A stretch of 64,000 nucleotides of DNA from Citrobacter sp. R56 (GCF_016811995.1 NZ_CP069159.1:4278001-4342000); one strand, 5' to 3'; counted from the first letter of the stretch, positions 10,299 through 19,619 are shown. Notes: generated by a model from the letters alone, not told the origin. Numbers and translations: made by a program.

Positions 10299-11798
10299 TT
10301 ACATCAGACCCAGAAATTTCCACCAGGTGGCGGCAAAAAACAGCAGTAGCAAATAGCCAATCACCGAGAGCCAAATCCCCACGCGGGTGAACTGGCGCGG
10401 CGAGAAGGTATCGGTCCCCAGACACACCATGTTTTGCGGCGCATTAATCGGCAAAATAAAACCAAAACTCACGCTAAAGGCCAACAGAATGGTCATACCA
10501 ATAGGGTTAACGCCCAGCTCCGGCGGCAGACTGCTCAACAGGCTGATCAGAATCGGCAACAGCGCGGCGGTTAACGCAGTGGCGCTGGCGAATCCAAGGT
10601 GGATGACAATCAGGAACGCGGCGAGAATGGCGAAGATCGCCAGCGGAGGTAACGCATCCAGACCAAAACCTTGCACGACGTAATTCGCCATCCAGGATGC
10701 CGCCTGGGTATCAAGCAGCGTAGAACCGAGGCTAATCCCGATACCAAACATCAGCAACGTCCCCCACTGCACGCGCTTCTCAACTTCTTTCCACTGCATC
10801 ACACCAATGCCCGGCATCAGCATGACCGCCAGCCCTGCCAGCGTCACGGAAGTCGTGTCAATGCTGTGCAGTTTTCCGCCAGTCGACCAGAACACCAGCA
10901 ACAACAACGAGATAGCAATCAGGCGTTTTTCTTTGCCTGTCGTTGGCCCCAATTCCACCAGCGCTTTTTTAATCGCATCACTGCCACCTTCAACCGCTTC
11001 CGTTTCCGGCGGCAGCAGTTTTCGGGCCAGGAAGTAGAGGATCACTGACATCGCCAGGCTCCAGGGGGCGCCCGCTAACAGCCAGTCGAGCCAGCTGATC
11101 GAATGGCCAGCGCCAAAGGTTTTATTGATAAAGCCGATGGAAAGCAGGTTCTGCGCGGCGGAAGTCTGGATCCCCACGTTCCAGATACTGGTCGCCTGAG
11201 CGATAACAATCATCATGGATGCCGCAAGGCGGGAGTGTTTATCGACCTTAAATGCCGCAATAACCCCCATCATAATCGGCACGACACAGGCCGTACGGGC
11301 CGTGGCGCTGGGAACCACCAGGCTCAATACGATGGTCACGACAATCGCGCCAATAATAATGCTGCGGCTACTGGCGCCTATTTTTGACATGGTAAATAAC
11401 GCGATCCGCTTATCCAGACCGGTTATCGTCATTGCCGCTGCAATAAACATCGCCGCCGCGACCAGGGCGAGCGCAGAGTTAGAAAACCCTGAGAGCGTCA
11501 TTTTCAGGGCTTTCTCTGTTCCCAGAATAGTGTCCGGATGGTTCATATCCGGCGCAAAGCCAACCATGAAAATAATCAACGCCGAAATGACAATCGCGCT
11601 GGCGGTATAATCCATCGCTTCGCTTATCCAGACAATGATTGCAAAAACTAAAATCGCAATCATATGTTGCCCGGCGACCGGTAATGAGTCACCTAGCGGC
11701 AGGAACATAATAATAAGACCGGCAATAATGGCGAGCAATAAACCGGGGTTAGGAATGATGCTACGCTTTTGCGCAACATTATTAGGGACTGATGACAT
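10299..11798 (-). CDS. DASS/SLC13-family dicarboxylate transporter (probable 2-oxoglutarate uptake)
   Basis: A 499-residue inner-membrane carrier with about 11-13 hydrophobic segments. It contains the divalent anion:Na+ symporter features, including the signature-like GFILPINAPQNMV near 445-457 and an earlier SATARTACVVP loop near 155-165. The ATG at 11798 is preferred to the GTG two codons upstream because GAGGTG is correctly spaced. It heads a two-gene operon with the Ldh2-type dehydrogenase and is preceded by a sigma54 promoter. Its counterpart in the UPEC kgu locus is assigned to alpha-ketoglutarate uptake; tartrate, citrate or succinate are alternatives within the family. Confidence 0.8.
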   Translation of the reverse strand: MSSVPNNVAQKRSIIPNPGLLLAIIAGLIIMFLPLGDSLPVAGQHMIAILVFAIIVWISEAMDYTASAIVISALIIFMVGFAPDMNHPDTILGTEKALKMTLSGFSNSALALVAAAMFIAAAMTITGLDKRIALFTMSKIGASSRSIIIGAIVVTIVLSLVVPSATARTACVVPIMMGVIAAFKVDKHSRLAASMMIVIAQATSIWNVGIQTSAAQNLLSIGFINKTFGAGHSISWLDWLLAGAPWSLAMSVILYFLARKLLPPETEAVEGGSDAIKKALVELGPTTGKEKRLIAISLLLLVFWSTGGKLHSIDTTSVTLAGLAVMLMPGIGVMQWKEVEKRVQWGTLLMFGIGISLGSTLLDTQAASWMANYVVQGFGLDALPPLAIFAILAAFLIVIHLGFASATALTAALLPILISLLSSLPPELGVNPIGMTILLAFSVSFGFILPINAPQNMVCLGTDTFSPRQFTRVGIWLSVIGYLLLLFFAATWWKFLGLM

Positions 11799-11838
11799 AA
11801 TCACCTCAACGTGAAAGATAAAAGACCTGTTTCTCTAA

Positions 11839-11855
11839 TGCAGGTGTTATGCCAT
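11839..11855 (-). promoter_or_regulatory. Sigma54 promoter of the transporter-dehydrogenase operon
   Basis: Read on the minus strand, ATGGCATAACACCTGCA matches the -24/-12 pattern: TGGCA, then TGCA, with exactly 10 bases between GG and GC. The predicted start of transcription is near 11828, giving a 30-nt leader that contains the GAGGTG ribosome binding site. This fits control by KguR. Confidence 0.75.
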
Positions 11856-11918
11856 CTTTTTAAAATACACTAACATACTGTTATTTAAGGTTTTTAATAA
11901 AAACCAGTATCGATAAAA

Positions 11919-11966
11919 TGCGTGAATTTCCGCACAGGTAAAAAAAGGTGAATATAAAACCGCACA
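11919..11966. promoter_or_regulatory. Candidate KguR upstream activating sequence
   Basis: The dyad TGCGTGAATTTCCGCA (11919-11934, 12 of 16 positions symmetric) lies about 91-106 bases upstream of the predicted transcription start, a usual distance for an enhancer of a sigma54 activator. Its CCGCACA half (11930-11936) recurs at 11960-11966, exactly 30 bases (three helical turns) away, and GTGAAT recurs too (11922 and 11948). No closely matching dyad was found upstream of sucA by eye. Confidence 0.45.
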
Positions 11967-11967
11967 C

Positions 11968-11997
11968 ATAAAAAAGGGGGCTTATCGCCCCCTGTTA
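11968..11997 (-). terminator. Rho-independent terminator after sucD
   Basis: Stem AGGGGGC/GCCCCCT (11975-11993) with a 5-base loop is followed on the minus strand by TTTTTT. It ends the sucA-sucB-lpd-sucC-sucD operon and separates it from the transporter promoter. Confidence 0.85.
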
Positions 11998-12009
11998 CAT
12001 TGCCGTTAA

Positions 12010-12882
12010 TTACTTAATGGCATTCCACAATGTCTCGCCGATTAATGCCGGGTTTCGTGTCCAGGCCATACCCGCTTGATCAAAGGCACGGAATTTATCT
12101 TCGGCGCTGCCGCTACCGCCAGAAATAATGGCTCCGGCGTGTCCCATACGTTTTCCTTTCGGTGCAGTAACGCCCGCAATATAACCAATGACCGGTTTAT
12201 TCATTTCGTGACGAATAAACTCTGCGGCGCGTTCTTCTGCATTCCCGCCAATTTCGCCAATCATAATGACCGCATCGGTTTGCGGATCATCAGCAAATAA
12301 ACGTAGCGCATCAATAAAGTTCGTTCCGGGAACCGGATCGCCACCAATACCGATACAGGTCGACTGGCCTAACCCCAGCGCCGTGGTCTGTGCAACGGCT
12401 TCATAGGTTAATGTCCCTGAGCGGGAAATAATGCCGATGCGTCCTGGGCGATGAATATCGCCCGGCATAATACCGATCTTACACGCCCCTGGCGTAATAA
12501 TGCCCGGGCAGTTCGGGCCGATTAAACGGACATCCGGATGACAATCCAGCAGACGGCGTACTTTCACCATATCCAGCGTTGGAACGCCTTCGGTGATCAC
12601 CACAATTAATTTAACGCCAGCCTCAACGGCCTCAACAACCGAATCCAGAACAAACGGCGCAGGCACATAAATCACGCTGGCATCCGCTTCTGTCTGTTTC
12701 ATCGCCTCTTTCATCGAATTGAAAACGGGGCGATCCAGATGCAGTTGCCCGCCTTTCCCTGGCGTGATACCGCCGACGATGTTTGTGCCATACGCGATCG
12801 CCTGCTCGGTATGAAACGTCCCATTTTTACCGGTAATGCCCTGCACCAGAACCCGGGTATGCTTATCAATCAAAACGCTCAC
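12010..12882 (-). CDS. sucD: Succinyl-CoA synthetase alpha subunit (second copy type)
   Basis: Forms succinate and a nucleoside triphosphate from succinyl-CoA, together with the SucC-type protein. It has 290 residues (E. coli SucD 289). The CoA-binding Rossmann domain has [10 protein letters not shown] at 15-24. The phosphohistidine motif is [10 protein letters not shown] with His248. It is the last gene of the operon, 12 bases after sucC, and is followed by a clear terminator. The sequence is distinct from housekeeping SucD, and its place beside kguSR rather than sdhCDAB shows it is a paralogue. Confidence 0.9.
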   Translation of the reverse strand: MSVLIDKHTRVLVQGITGKNGTFHTEQAIAYGTNIVGGITPGKGGQLHLDRPVFNSMKEAMKQTEADASVIYVPAPFVLDSVVEAVEAGVKLIVVITEGVPTLDMVKVRRLLDCHPDVRLIGPNCPGIITPGACKIGIMPGDIHRPGRIGIISRSGTLTYEAVAQTTALGLGQSTCIGIGGDPVPGTNFIDALRLFADDPQTDAVIMIGEIGGNAEERAAEFIRHEMNKPVIGYIAGVTAPKGKRMGHAGAIISGGSGSAEDKFRAFDQAGMAWTRNPALIGETLWNAIK

Positions 12883-12894
12883 GCTAACCTCCAG

Positions 12895-14064
12895 TTAATT
12901 CAGTAATGCGATAATGCGCTTAGCGGCATCATCCAGAGAGCCAACGGCTTCCACCGCGAGGCCGCTTTCCGCCAGCAAACGTTGCCCTTCGGCCGCATTA
13001 TTGCCAGACAGACGCACAACGACCGGTAAGGTAATTTCCGTTTCCCGCAGGGAGTGAATGATGGCGCGGGCGATCATGTCGCAACGCACAATCCCACCGA
13101 AAATGTTGACCAGAATGGCCTGTACTTTGTCGTCAGAGACAATCAGCCTGAACGCTTCGCTGACGCGTTCCTGCGTCGCGCCGCCGCCCACATCAAGGAA
13201 GTTAGCCGGTTGCTCGCCATAGAGTTTGATGATGTCCATGGTCGCCATCGCAAGCCCAGCGCCATTGACCATGCAGCCGATATTGCCGTCCAGCGAGACG
13301 TAGTTGAGATCGAGTTTTGCCGCCTGGCTTTCGCGAGGATCTTCCTGCGTTTCATCGCGCATCGCCTGCAATTCTGGGTGGCGATAGAGTGCGTTGTCAT
13401 CTAACGACACTTTCGCGTCAGCGCACATAAATCCACCGTCTTCACGCAGCACCAGCGGGTTAATTTCCAGCAGGGCAAAATCCAGCTCGTTAAAGGCCTT
13501 CCAGGCCTGGTTCGCTAAACGACTGAACGCCGGGAACAACGTATTTTCAAGGTTCAAAACCGTGAACATCTCCCGAATATGGCAGGGTTGAATGCCCGTC
13601 AGCGGATCCACGCTGACGCTGCCGATTTTCTCAGGCGTCTCATGAGCGACTTTTTCAATCTCGACCCCACCTTCCGCGCTGACAATAAACGTCACACACT
13701 GACTTTCACGATCCACCACCATGCCAAAGTAGAGTTCCTGGCGTACCGGGTAGATGTTTTCACACACCAGGATGCTGCTGACATACTGGCCTTCTGGCCC
13801 AGTTTGATAGGTCACCAGTTGCGTGCCGAGCATTTGCTCAGCAAAGGCTTCAGCCTGCTGAAACTGCGTCAGCACCTTCACGCCGCCCGCTTTACCTCGT
13901 CCTCCGGCATGTACCTGCGCTTTCAGCACAGCGCCTTTGCTTTCGCTGGCAATGCGGCTCCACGCCTCTGGTAACTCCGTAATATGTTGAATCGCAATTT
14001 CTTTCGGGCATGGCATTCCCATGCCGGCCAGCAAGGATTTGGCCTGATACTCATGTAAATTCAT
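12895..14064 (-). CDS. sucC: Succinyl-CoA synthetase beta subunit (second copy type)
   Basis: An ATP-grasp subunit that binds the nucleotide and succinate. It has 389 residues (E. coli 388), with the N-terminal MNLHEYQAKSLLA, the ATP-grasp segment VHAGGRGKAGGVK at about 52-64, ALLEINPLV near 197-205 with the metal-binding acids, and FLDVGGGATQERV near 269-281. It starts 24 bases after the lpd stop and is followed by sucD after 12 bases, the order also seen in the housekeeping operon. Confidence 0.92.
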   Translation of the reverse strand: MNLHEYQAKSLLAGMGMPCPKEIAIQHITELPEAWSRIASESKGAVLKAQVHAGGRGKAGGVKVLTQFQQAEAFAEQMLGTQLVTYQTGPEGQYVSSILVCENIYPVRQELYFGMVVDRESQCVTFIVSAEGGVEIEKVAHETPEKIGSVSVDPLTGIQPCHIREMFTVLNLENTLFPAFSRLANQAWKAFNELDFALLEINPLVLREDGGFMCADAKVSLDDNALYRHPELQAMRDETQEDPRESQAAKLDLNYVSLDGNIGCMVNGAGLAMATMDIIKLYGEQPANFLDVGGGATQERVSEAFRLIVSDDKVQAILVNIFGGIVRCDMIARAIIHSLRETEITLPVVVRLSGNNAAEGQRLLAESGLAVEAVGSLDDAAKRIIALLN

Positions 14065-14088
14065 AATGTCTCTCGGTGGTATTGAACG

Positions 14089-15507
14089 TTATCCGTGGAG
14101 CGCCTGTTTATTCAGCGCCATTGCCGCTTCATGTATGACTTCACTCAACGTGGGATGCGCATGTACCGCGCAGGCGATATCTTCGCCCGAGGCGCTAAAC
14201 GTCATCGCCAACCCAATTTCGTTAATCAGTTCAGAAGCCTGCGGGCCGACAATCGCCCCGCCCAGTACACGATCGGTGCGTTTGTCGGCGTAGAGCGTAC
14301 AGCGCCCGCCATCCTGCCCCAGCGCCAGCGCGCGACCGTTGCCCGCAAACAGTGAATGACCTTTGGTGAAGTCGATACCGGAGGCTTTCAGCGTCGATTC
14401 GCTTTCACCCACCCACGCCACTTCCGGCTGGGTGTAAATCACAGAAGGGATCAGCGAGAAGTTGACCGGCTCGACGGGCAGTCCCGCGATTTGATCGGCC
14501 ACGTTCAGGCCCTCTTCCATCGCTTTATGTGCCAGCATCGGCCCACGTACGACATCGCCAATCGCCCACAGACCGGGTTTTCCCGTGCGGCACAGCGCAT
14601 CAACGTCAATGCCGCCGCGCCCATTCGATGCCAGCCCCAGCGCCGCCAGATCAATCCCGGACAGACGCGGCTCACGACCAATGGCGACAATCAGCTTGTC
14701 GACGCGCGTTTCCTGTACGTTTCCGCCCTGCTGCCAGCGAATGACGACCTCGTCACCGTCACGTTCGACCGCATCAATGCTGACCCCGAACTGCATCTCC
14801 AGACCGCTGGCAACCATCGCTTTACGCACTTCGTTCGCCATTCTCGGCTCCAGTGCGGGCAGGAAGGTTTCCGCCATTTCCAGCAGCGTGACCTGTGCGC
14901 CCACGCGATTCCAGACAGAACCAAGCTCCAGGCCGATCACCCCCGCGCCAATCACCCCCAGACGCGCCGGGCATTCGGTTAATGACAGCGCGCCGCGATT
15001 ATCCAGAATGTGCGAGTTGTCCGTCGCCACGTCCGCAAGCTGGCGCGGCTGTGAGCCGGTCGCAATCACCACATTTTTGGCGCTCACCGTCTGCTCGTTG
15101 ACCTGCACCTGCCAGAGCCCGTCATGGGGTTCCCGCAGCGTTGCCTGACCGGAAATATGCGTCACCTTATTTTTTTCAAACAGCAGGCGAATCCCCTGTG
15201 TCAGACGACGTACGATGGCGTCTTTACGCTGGATCATCGAAGGAACGTCAAACGACACCTCCTTGACCTTAACGCCGTGAATCGCCGCTTCATGCTGGAT
15301 CTGGGCAAACAATTCGGACGATTGCAGCAGCGATTTTGACGGGATGCAGCCGACGTTCAGGCAGGTGCCGCCCGGCGACGGTTCGCCTTGCGCGTTGATC
15401 CCATCATCAATACACACCACATTCAGCCCGCGCTGCGCCGCCCGTAGCGCCGCCACATATCCACCGGGACCGCCACCGATGACCGCGACGTCAAAAAATG
15501 CACTCAT
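14089..15507 (-). CDS. lpdA: Dihydrolipoyl dehydrogenase (E3) dedicated to the second OGDH complex
   Basis: An FAD flavoprotein that reoxidises dihydrolipoyl-E2 with NAD+. It has 472 residues from the ATG at 15507, which is 7 bases after AAGGAG; a GTG one codon upstream is less well placed. The FAD GxGxxG motif is GGGPGG at residues 10-15, the redox disulphide lies in GGTCLNVGCIPSK near 47-59, an NAD-binding GAGVIGLELG is near 186-195, and the C-terminal active-site HAHPTLSE is near 447-454. In the housekeeping arrangement lpd lies with aceEF, not with sucAB, so an operon-embedded E3 makes this complex self-sufficient. Confidence 0.92.
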   Translation of the reverse strand: MSAFFDVAVIGGGPGGYVAALRAAQRGLNVVCIDDGINAQGEPSPGGTCLNVGCIPSKSLLQSSELFAQIQHEAAIHGVKVKEVSFDVPSMIQRKDAIVRRLTQGIRLLFEKNKVTHISGQATLREPHDGLWQVQVNEQTVSAKNVVIATGSQPRQLADVATDNSHILDNRGALSLTECPARLGVIGAGVIGLELGSVWNRVGAQVTLLEMAETFLPALEPRMANEVRKAMVASGLEMQFGVSIDAVERDGDEVVIRWQQGGNVQETRVDKLIVAIGREPRLSGIDLAALGLASNGRGGIDVDALCRTGKPGLWAIGDVVRGPMLAHKAMEEGLNVADQIAGLPVEPVNFSLIPSVIYTQPEVAWVGESESTLKASGIDFTKGHSLFAGNGRALALGQDGGRCTLYADKRTDRVLGGAIVGPQASELINEIGLAMTFSASGEDIACAVHAHPTLSEVIHEAAMALNKQALHG

Positions 15508-15518
15508 CACTCTTCTCC

Positions 15519-16694
15519 TTACAGATCCAGCAACAGTTGTTCTGGCGCTTCCAGCAGTTCACGGATCGCCACCAGCGTTTGCACCGCTTCTTGTCCATCG
15601 ATAATGCGATGGTCATAGCTGAGGGCGAGGTACATCATCGGGCGAATCACGACCTGGCCGTTTTCGGCAACCGGACGCGGGGTAATGGCGTGCATACCGA
15701 GAATGGCTGACTGCGGCGGGTTGATAATCGGCGTGGACATCATGGAGCCAAACGTGCCGCCGTTGGTGATGGAGAAAGAGCCGCCCTGCAACGCTTCCAG
15801 CGGCAGTTTTCCTGCACGCGCCAGCGCGGCGTAATCGGCGATTTGCCGTTCGATATCGACAAGAGAAAGGGTTTGCGCATTGCGCAACACAGGCACCACC
15901 AGACCACGGTTGCTGCTGACCGCAATCCCGATATCGCAGTAGTCGCGCCAGACAATGTCATTGCCCACAACGCTGGCATTGACGATTGGAAAACGCTCAA
16001 GCGCGCGGGTGACGGCTTTCACGAAGAACGACATAAAGCCCAACTTCACGCCGTGTTTTTCGGCAAAGCGGTCCTTCCAGCGGGCGCGCAAATCCATCAC
16101 GTTCTGCATATTCACTTCGTTGAACGTGGTCAGGATGGCGTTATCCCGTTGCGAGGCCAGCAGACGTTCGGCGATACGCGCGCGCAAACGTGACATGGGC
16201 TCGCGACGTTCCTCGCGAGAACCGGCGGGGGCGACAGGACGCGGGGTAGCCGGTGCTATCATCGGCGTTGGCACCGGTGCTGGAGCTGGAGCTGGAGCTG
16301 CAGACTGCGCATGTTGCAGCACATCTTCTTTCAGGATGCGGCCCTGACGTCCGCTCCCTGTAACCTCTGCAAGATTCACATTGCTGCGCTGGGCTTCAAG
16401 ACGCGCAGCCGGCATGGCGGTCGGTTCCGCCTCTGCGGTGGCCGCTTCGGCAGCGGCGGCCTGCGGCTCCAGATAAGCCAACAGTTGGGAGGACGCCACC
16501 TCATTGCCTTCCTCGACCAGAATGCGCATTAATACGCCATCCTGCGGCGCAGGGATTTCGAGGATCACTTTGTCCGTTTCCAGCTCTGCGACGACTTCAT
16601 CACGGCGAACGAAATCGCCTTCTTTTTTACACCACGTCGTCAACGTGCCTTCCGACACAGACTCCGGTAATTGAGGGACAGTAATTTCAATCAT
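15519..16694 (-). CDS. sucB: Dihydrolipoyl succinyltransferase (E2) of the second OGDH complex
   Basis: The core subunit of the complex, which transfers succinyl groups to CoA. It has 391 residues (E. coli SucB 405). The single lipoyl domain (1-77) has lipoyl-lysine K42 in ETDKVILE. An Ala/Pro linker leads to a peripheral-subunit-binding domain at about 99-128 and a second Ala/Pro linker near 132-157. The acyltransferase domain runs to the end with SYDHRIIDG, placing catalytic His362 and Asp366. It lies between sucA (23-base gap) and lpd (about 11-base gap). Confidence 0.93.
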   Translation of the reverse strand: MIEITVPQLPESVSEGTLTTWCKKEGDFVRRDEVVAELETDKVILEIPAPQDGVLMRILVEEGNEVASSQLLAYLEPQAAAAEAATAEAEPTAMPAARLEAQRSNVNLAEVTGSGRQGRILKEDVLQHAQSAAPAPAPAPVPTPMIAPATPRPVAPAGSREERREPMSRLRARIAERLLASQRDNAILTTFNEVNMQNVMDLRARWKDRFAEKHGVKLGFMSFFVKAVTRALERFPIVNASVVGNDIVWRDYCDIGIAVSSNRGLVVPVLRNAQTLSLVDIERQIADYAALARAGKLPLEALQGGSFSITNGGTFGSMMSTPIINPPQSAILGMHAITPRPVAENGQVVIRPMMYLALSYDHRIIDGQEAVQTLVAIRELLEAPEQLLLDL

Positions 16695-16717
16695 CAGATA
16701 TTTTCCTTGTTATTTTT

Positions 16718-19462
16718 TTATGGCTGGATGTGCGCAAACGCATCCGCAAGAAAATCGTCAATTTGTTGTTTATGAACGCGGCCATAACCCGTTGCCGGTG
16801 CAGCGGCGGCCGGACGCCCCGCGTAATGCCAGAACGGTTTATCCAGCGCCAACGCCGTCAGTTCATGGTGAATTTGCCGCCACGCGCCCTGATTCTCCGG
16901 TTCTTCCTGTAGCCAGACCCAGCGTGAACACTGCGGCCATTGCGCCAGCGCGGCGTTAAGCTCGTCGGTCGGGAACGGATAGAGCTGCTCTACGCGTACG
17001 ATTGCCACGCACTCATCAAGACCGCGCTGTTTGCGGGCTTCCAGGGCGTCGTAATAGACCTGACCACTGCACAGAATGACCTGCTTAACCTGCGACGAAT
17101 CGCGCGGGAAGGTGTCGGTAATGACCGGTCGGAAACACCCGGAGCTAAACGCGGAAAGCTCGCTCATCGCGCCTTTAAATCGAAGTAAGCGCTTACTCAT
17201 AAATACCACCAGCGGTTTGCGCATTGGGCGTAACGCTTGCCCGCGCAGCAGGTGGAACATTTGCGCTGAATCCCCAGGCATCACCACATGCATGTTTTGT
17301 TCAGCACAGAGTTGCAGCCAGCGCTCAGGACGACCCGAAGAGTGCTCCGGCCCCTGTCCGTCGTAGCCGTGCGGCAACAGAATGGTTAACCCGCTATAGC
17401 GTCCCCATTTGGTTTCGCCTGAGCAGATAAACTGGTCGATGGCGACCTGTGCGCCATTGGCGAAATCGCCAAACTGCGCTTCCCAAATCACCAGTTGCTG
17501 CGGTGCAGAGGTGGAGTAACCGTATTCCCAGGCCAGCAGCGCCTCTTCGTTCAATACGGAGTCAAAGACCTCGAAAGGTGCCTGCCCCTCGCGGATATGC
17601 TGTAACGGCAGGTAGCGACCCGCTTGCGTCTGGTCATGCACCACGGCATGGCGATGGCTGAACGTGCCGCGTCCAGAATCTTCGCCGGACAACCGCACGC
17701 CGATGCCCTGATCGACCAGCGAGGCGTAAGCCAGGGTTTCTGCCATCCCCCAGTCCACCGGTTGGGTACCTGCCGTCATCTCTTTGCGCAGGGCAAGCTG
17801 GCGCTTGATGGTGGGATGGGCGACCACGTCGTGTGGAAGTGTGGTGAGGAGGTCGCCGTAACGGGCCAGCTCTTCTCCCGACAGGGCGGTTTCCGGCTGC
17901 GCGCTCCACTGCGGGTTGCTTAAACCCTCCCAGTTAGCGCTAAACGGATGCGTGGCATCCGGCACCGGCAGCGGATCGCGTTTCTGGCAGGCATCCAGCC
18001 AGTCGCGATAGGCACTGACTTTTTCATCCTGCTGGGCGGGGGTCAGCACACCACGGCGGGAAAGCATCTCACCGTAGCGGGTTCGCGTTCCCGGATGACT
18101 GTCTACCGCCTGGTACATCTGCGGTTGCGTCAGACGAGGTTCATCACTTTCGTTATGGCCGTGCTTACGGAAACAGACCAGATCGATGACGATGTCGCGG
18201 TGGAAGGTATTTCGCCAGTCGCAGGCCAGCTCAATCGCCTGACAAACGGCGTCGACATCATCGCTGTTAACGTGGATCACCGGTGCCGCCACCATTTTGG
18301 CGATATCCGTACAGTAGCGTGAGGAACGCATGTCCTGTAAACGGGCGGTGGTAAATCCGACCTGATTGTTGACAACCAGATGAACGGTGCCGCCCGTACC
18401 GTAGCCTGTGGTTTGCGACAGATTAAAGGTGGTCTGATTTACGCCCAGCCCGCCGAGCGCGGAATCGCCATGAATCAATACGCCCATGACGCAAGCCTGG
18501 CCATTTTCGCCACGCCGATTCTGCCGCGCCCGTACCTGACCAAGCACTACCGGGTTAACAATTTCCAGGTGCGACGGGTTATAGGCCAGCGCAATGTGCA
18601 ACAATCCCGCCGGTGTCTGCATATTGGTGGAATACCCCATATGGTATTTCACATCACCAGAACCGGTGCCAATCGTCTGTTTTCCTTCGAATTCGGCAAA
18701 CAGTTGCGCCGGATCTTTACCCAGTAAATTGATCAGTACGTTCAGACGCCCGCGATGCGCCATACCGATAACCAGCTCATCAACGCCCTGCTCACGTACA
18801 CGTTTCGCCAGCGTAATCAGCGCCGGGATCGCGCTTTCCCCACCTTCCAGCGAGAAGCGTTTTTGACCGACGTAACGGGTATGCAGATAGCGTTCAAGCG
18901 TTTCTGCGGCCACCAGATTATCGAATCGCTCCAGGCAGGTTTGCGCATTCGCCTGTGGCGCATTGCTGCGCTCAATACGCGCCAACAGCCAGGTAATTTC
19001 GTCACGGTTATCCAGATGCGCCAGTTCATATGCGCGACTTCCCGCCCATGCCTGTTCCTGCATGGAGATAATCTGCTTAAGCGGCATCTGGGTACTGTGT
19101 TCGCCAAAGGTGACGTTAAATTCCTGGCGTAAATCGTCCTCCGTTAAGCCCCAAAATGCGGGTGTCAGTTGCGGCACGTCGGGGAGTTCCACCAATGACA
19201 GCGGATCCAGCTTCGCTCTGAGGTGTCCGAAATGTCGCCAGGCATGAATCAACTGCGTTACCGCAGCCTGTTTTTTTAATGCCGGGCCAGACGCCATTAC
19301 CGCTGAACAGGTTTCAGTGGAAGACAATTCCTGAGAAATAAAAAAACGCCGCCAGTCTTCCGGGAGCTGTTCGGGTGAGTGCAACCAGGTCTGGTAATAC
19401 TCTTCAAGCCAGGTCGCATTGTCTCCATTGAGCAGCGTTCCGGGTGAGGTCATGTTCTCCAT
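16718..19462 (-). CDS. sucA: 2-oxoglutarate dehydrogenase E1 (second copy type)
   Basis: A thiamine-diphosphate dehydrogenase that decarboxylates 2-oxoglutarate and succinylates the E2 lipoyl group. It has 914 residues (E. coli SucA 933). Characteristic stretches are KRFSLEGGESAIP, MAHRGRLNVLINL, GDVKYHMGYS, the NNQVGFTT thiamine-site segment and RLSGEDSGRGTFSHRHAV. The start at 19462 (MENMTSPG) follows AGGAG; the longer frame to 19537 cannot be used because the sigma54 promoter lies inside it. It is the first gene of a five-gene operon. The match is closer to 2-oxoglutarate than to pyruvate dehydrogenases, but broader 2-oxoacid use cannot be excluded. Confidence 0.93.
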   Translation of the reverse strand: MENMTSPGTLLNGDNATWLEEYYQTWLHSPEQLPEDWRRFFISQELSSTETCSAVMASGPALKKQAAVTQLIHAWRHFGHLRAKLDPLSLVELPDVPQLTPAFWGLTEDDLRQEFNVTFGEHSTQMPLKQIISMQEQAWAGSRAYELAHLDNRDEITWLLARIERSNAPQANAQTCLERFDNLVAAETLERYLHTRYVGQKRFSLEGGESAIPALITLAKRVREQGVDELVIGMAHRGRLNVLINLLGKDPAQLFAEFEGKQTIGTGSGDVKYHMGYSTNMQTPAGLLHIALAYNPSHLEIVNPVVLGQVRARQNRRGENGQACVMGVLIHGDSALGGLGVNQTTFNLSQTTGYGTGGTVHLVVNNQVGFTTARLQDMRSSRYCTDIAKMVAAPVIHVNSDDVDAVCQAIELACDWRNTFHRDIVIDLVCFRKHGHNESDEPRLTQPQMYQAVDSHPGTRTRYGEMLSRRGVLTPAQQDEKVSAYRDWLDACQKRDPLPVPDATHPFSANWEGLSNPQWSAQPETALSGEELARYGDLLTTLPHDVVAHPTIKRQLALRKEMTAGTQPVDWGMAETLAYASLVDQGIGVRLSGEDSGRGTFSHRHAVVHDQTQAGRYLPLQHIREGQAPFEVFDSVLNEEALLAWEYGYSTSAPQQLVIWEAQFGDFANGAQVAIDQFICSGETKWGRYSGLTILLPHGYDGQGPEHSSGRPERWLQLCAEQNMHVVMPGDSAQMFHLLRGQALRPMRKPLVVFMSKRLLRFKGAMSELSAFSSGCFRPVITDTFPRDSSQVKQVILCSGQVYYDALEARKQRGLDECVAIVRVEQLYPFPTDELNAALAQWPQCSRWVWLQEEPENQGAWRQIHHELTALALDKPFWHYAGRPAAAAPATGYGRVHKQQIDDFLADAFAHIQP

Positions 19463-19497
19463 GTTGTTCTCCTGAGGGTCGTAGACTGCTGTTGTAT

Positions 19498-19514
19498 TGC
19501 AGTATTCGTACCAA
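19498..19514 (-). promoter_or_regulatory. Sigma54 promoter of the sucA-sucB-lpd-sucC-sucD operon
   Basis: On the minus strand TTGGTACGAATACTGCA fits the 17-base -24/-12 consensus at all but two of the defined positions, with invariant GG and GC exactly 10 bases apart. Transcription should begin near 19487, 25 bases before the sucA ATG, leaving just room for the AGGAG ribosome binding site. Confidence 0.8.
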
Positions 19515-19531
19515 CATGGAAAAACATTATT

Positions 19532-19544
19532 AATCAATACATTA
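19532..19544 (+). promoter_or_regulatory. IHF site upstream of the sucA sigma54 promoter
   Basis: AATCAATACATTA matches WATCAANNNNTTR at every position and is embedded in an AT-rich tract. It lies about 45-57 bases upstream of the predicted transcription start, where IHF typically bends DNA to bring a sigma54 activator to the polymerase. Confidence 0.65.
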
Positions 19545-19619
19545 ATGATAATGAGAGGTGAGAAAGTGAGTGGAAACAGGAACAGTCATGCGAGGGGTGG
19601 CTGGAGTTAGAAACACCGG

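Noticed and set aside
19463-19537. N-terminal extension of the sucA frame
   Set aside because: The sigma54 promoter lies inside this stretch and the downstream ATG at 19462 has an AGGAG ribosome binding site.
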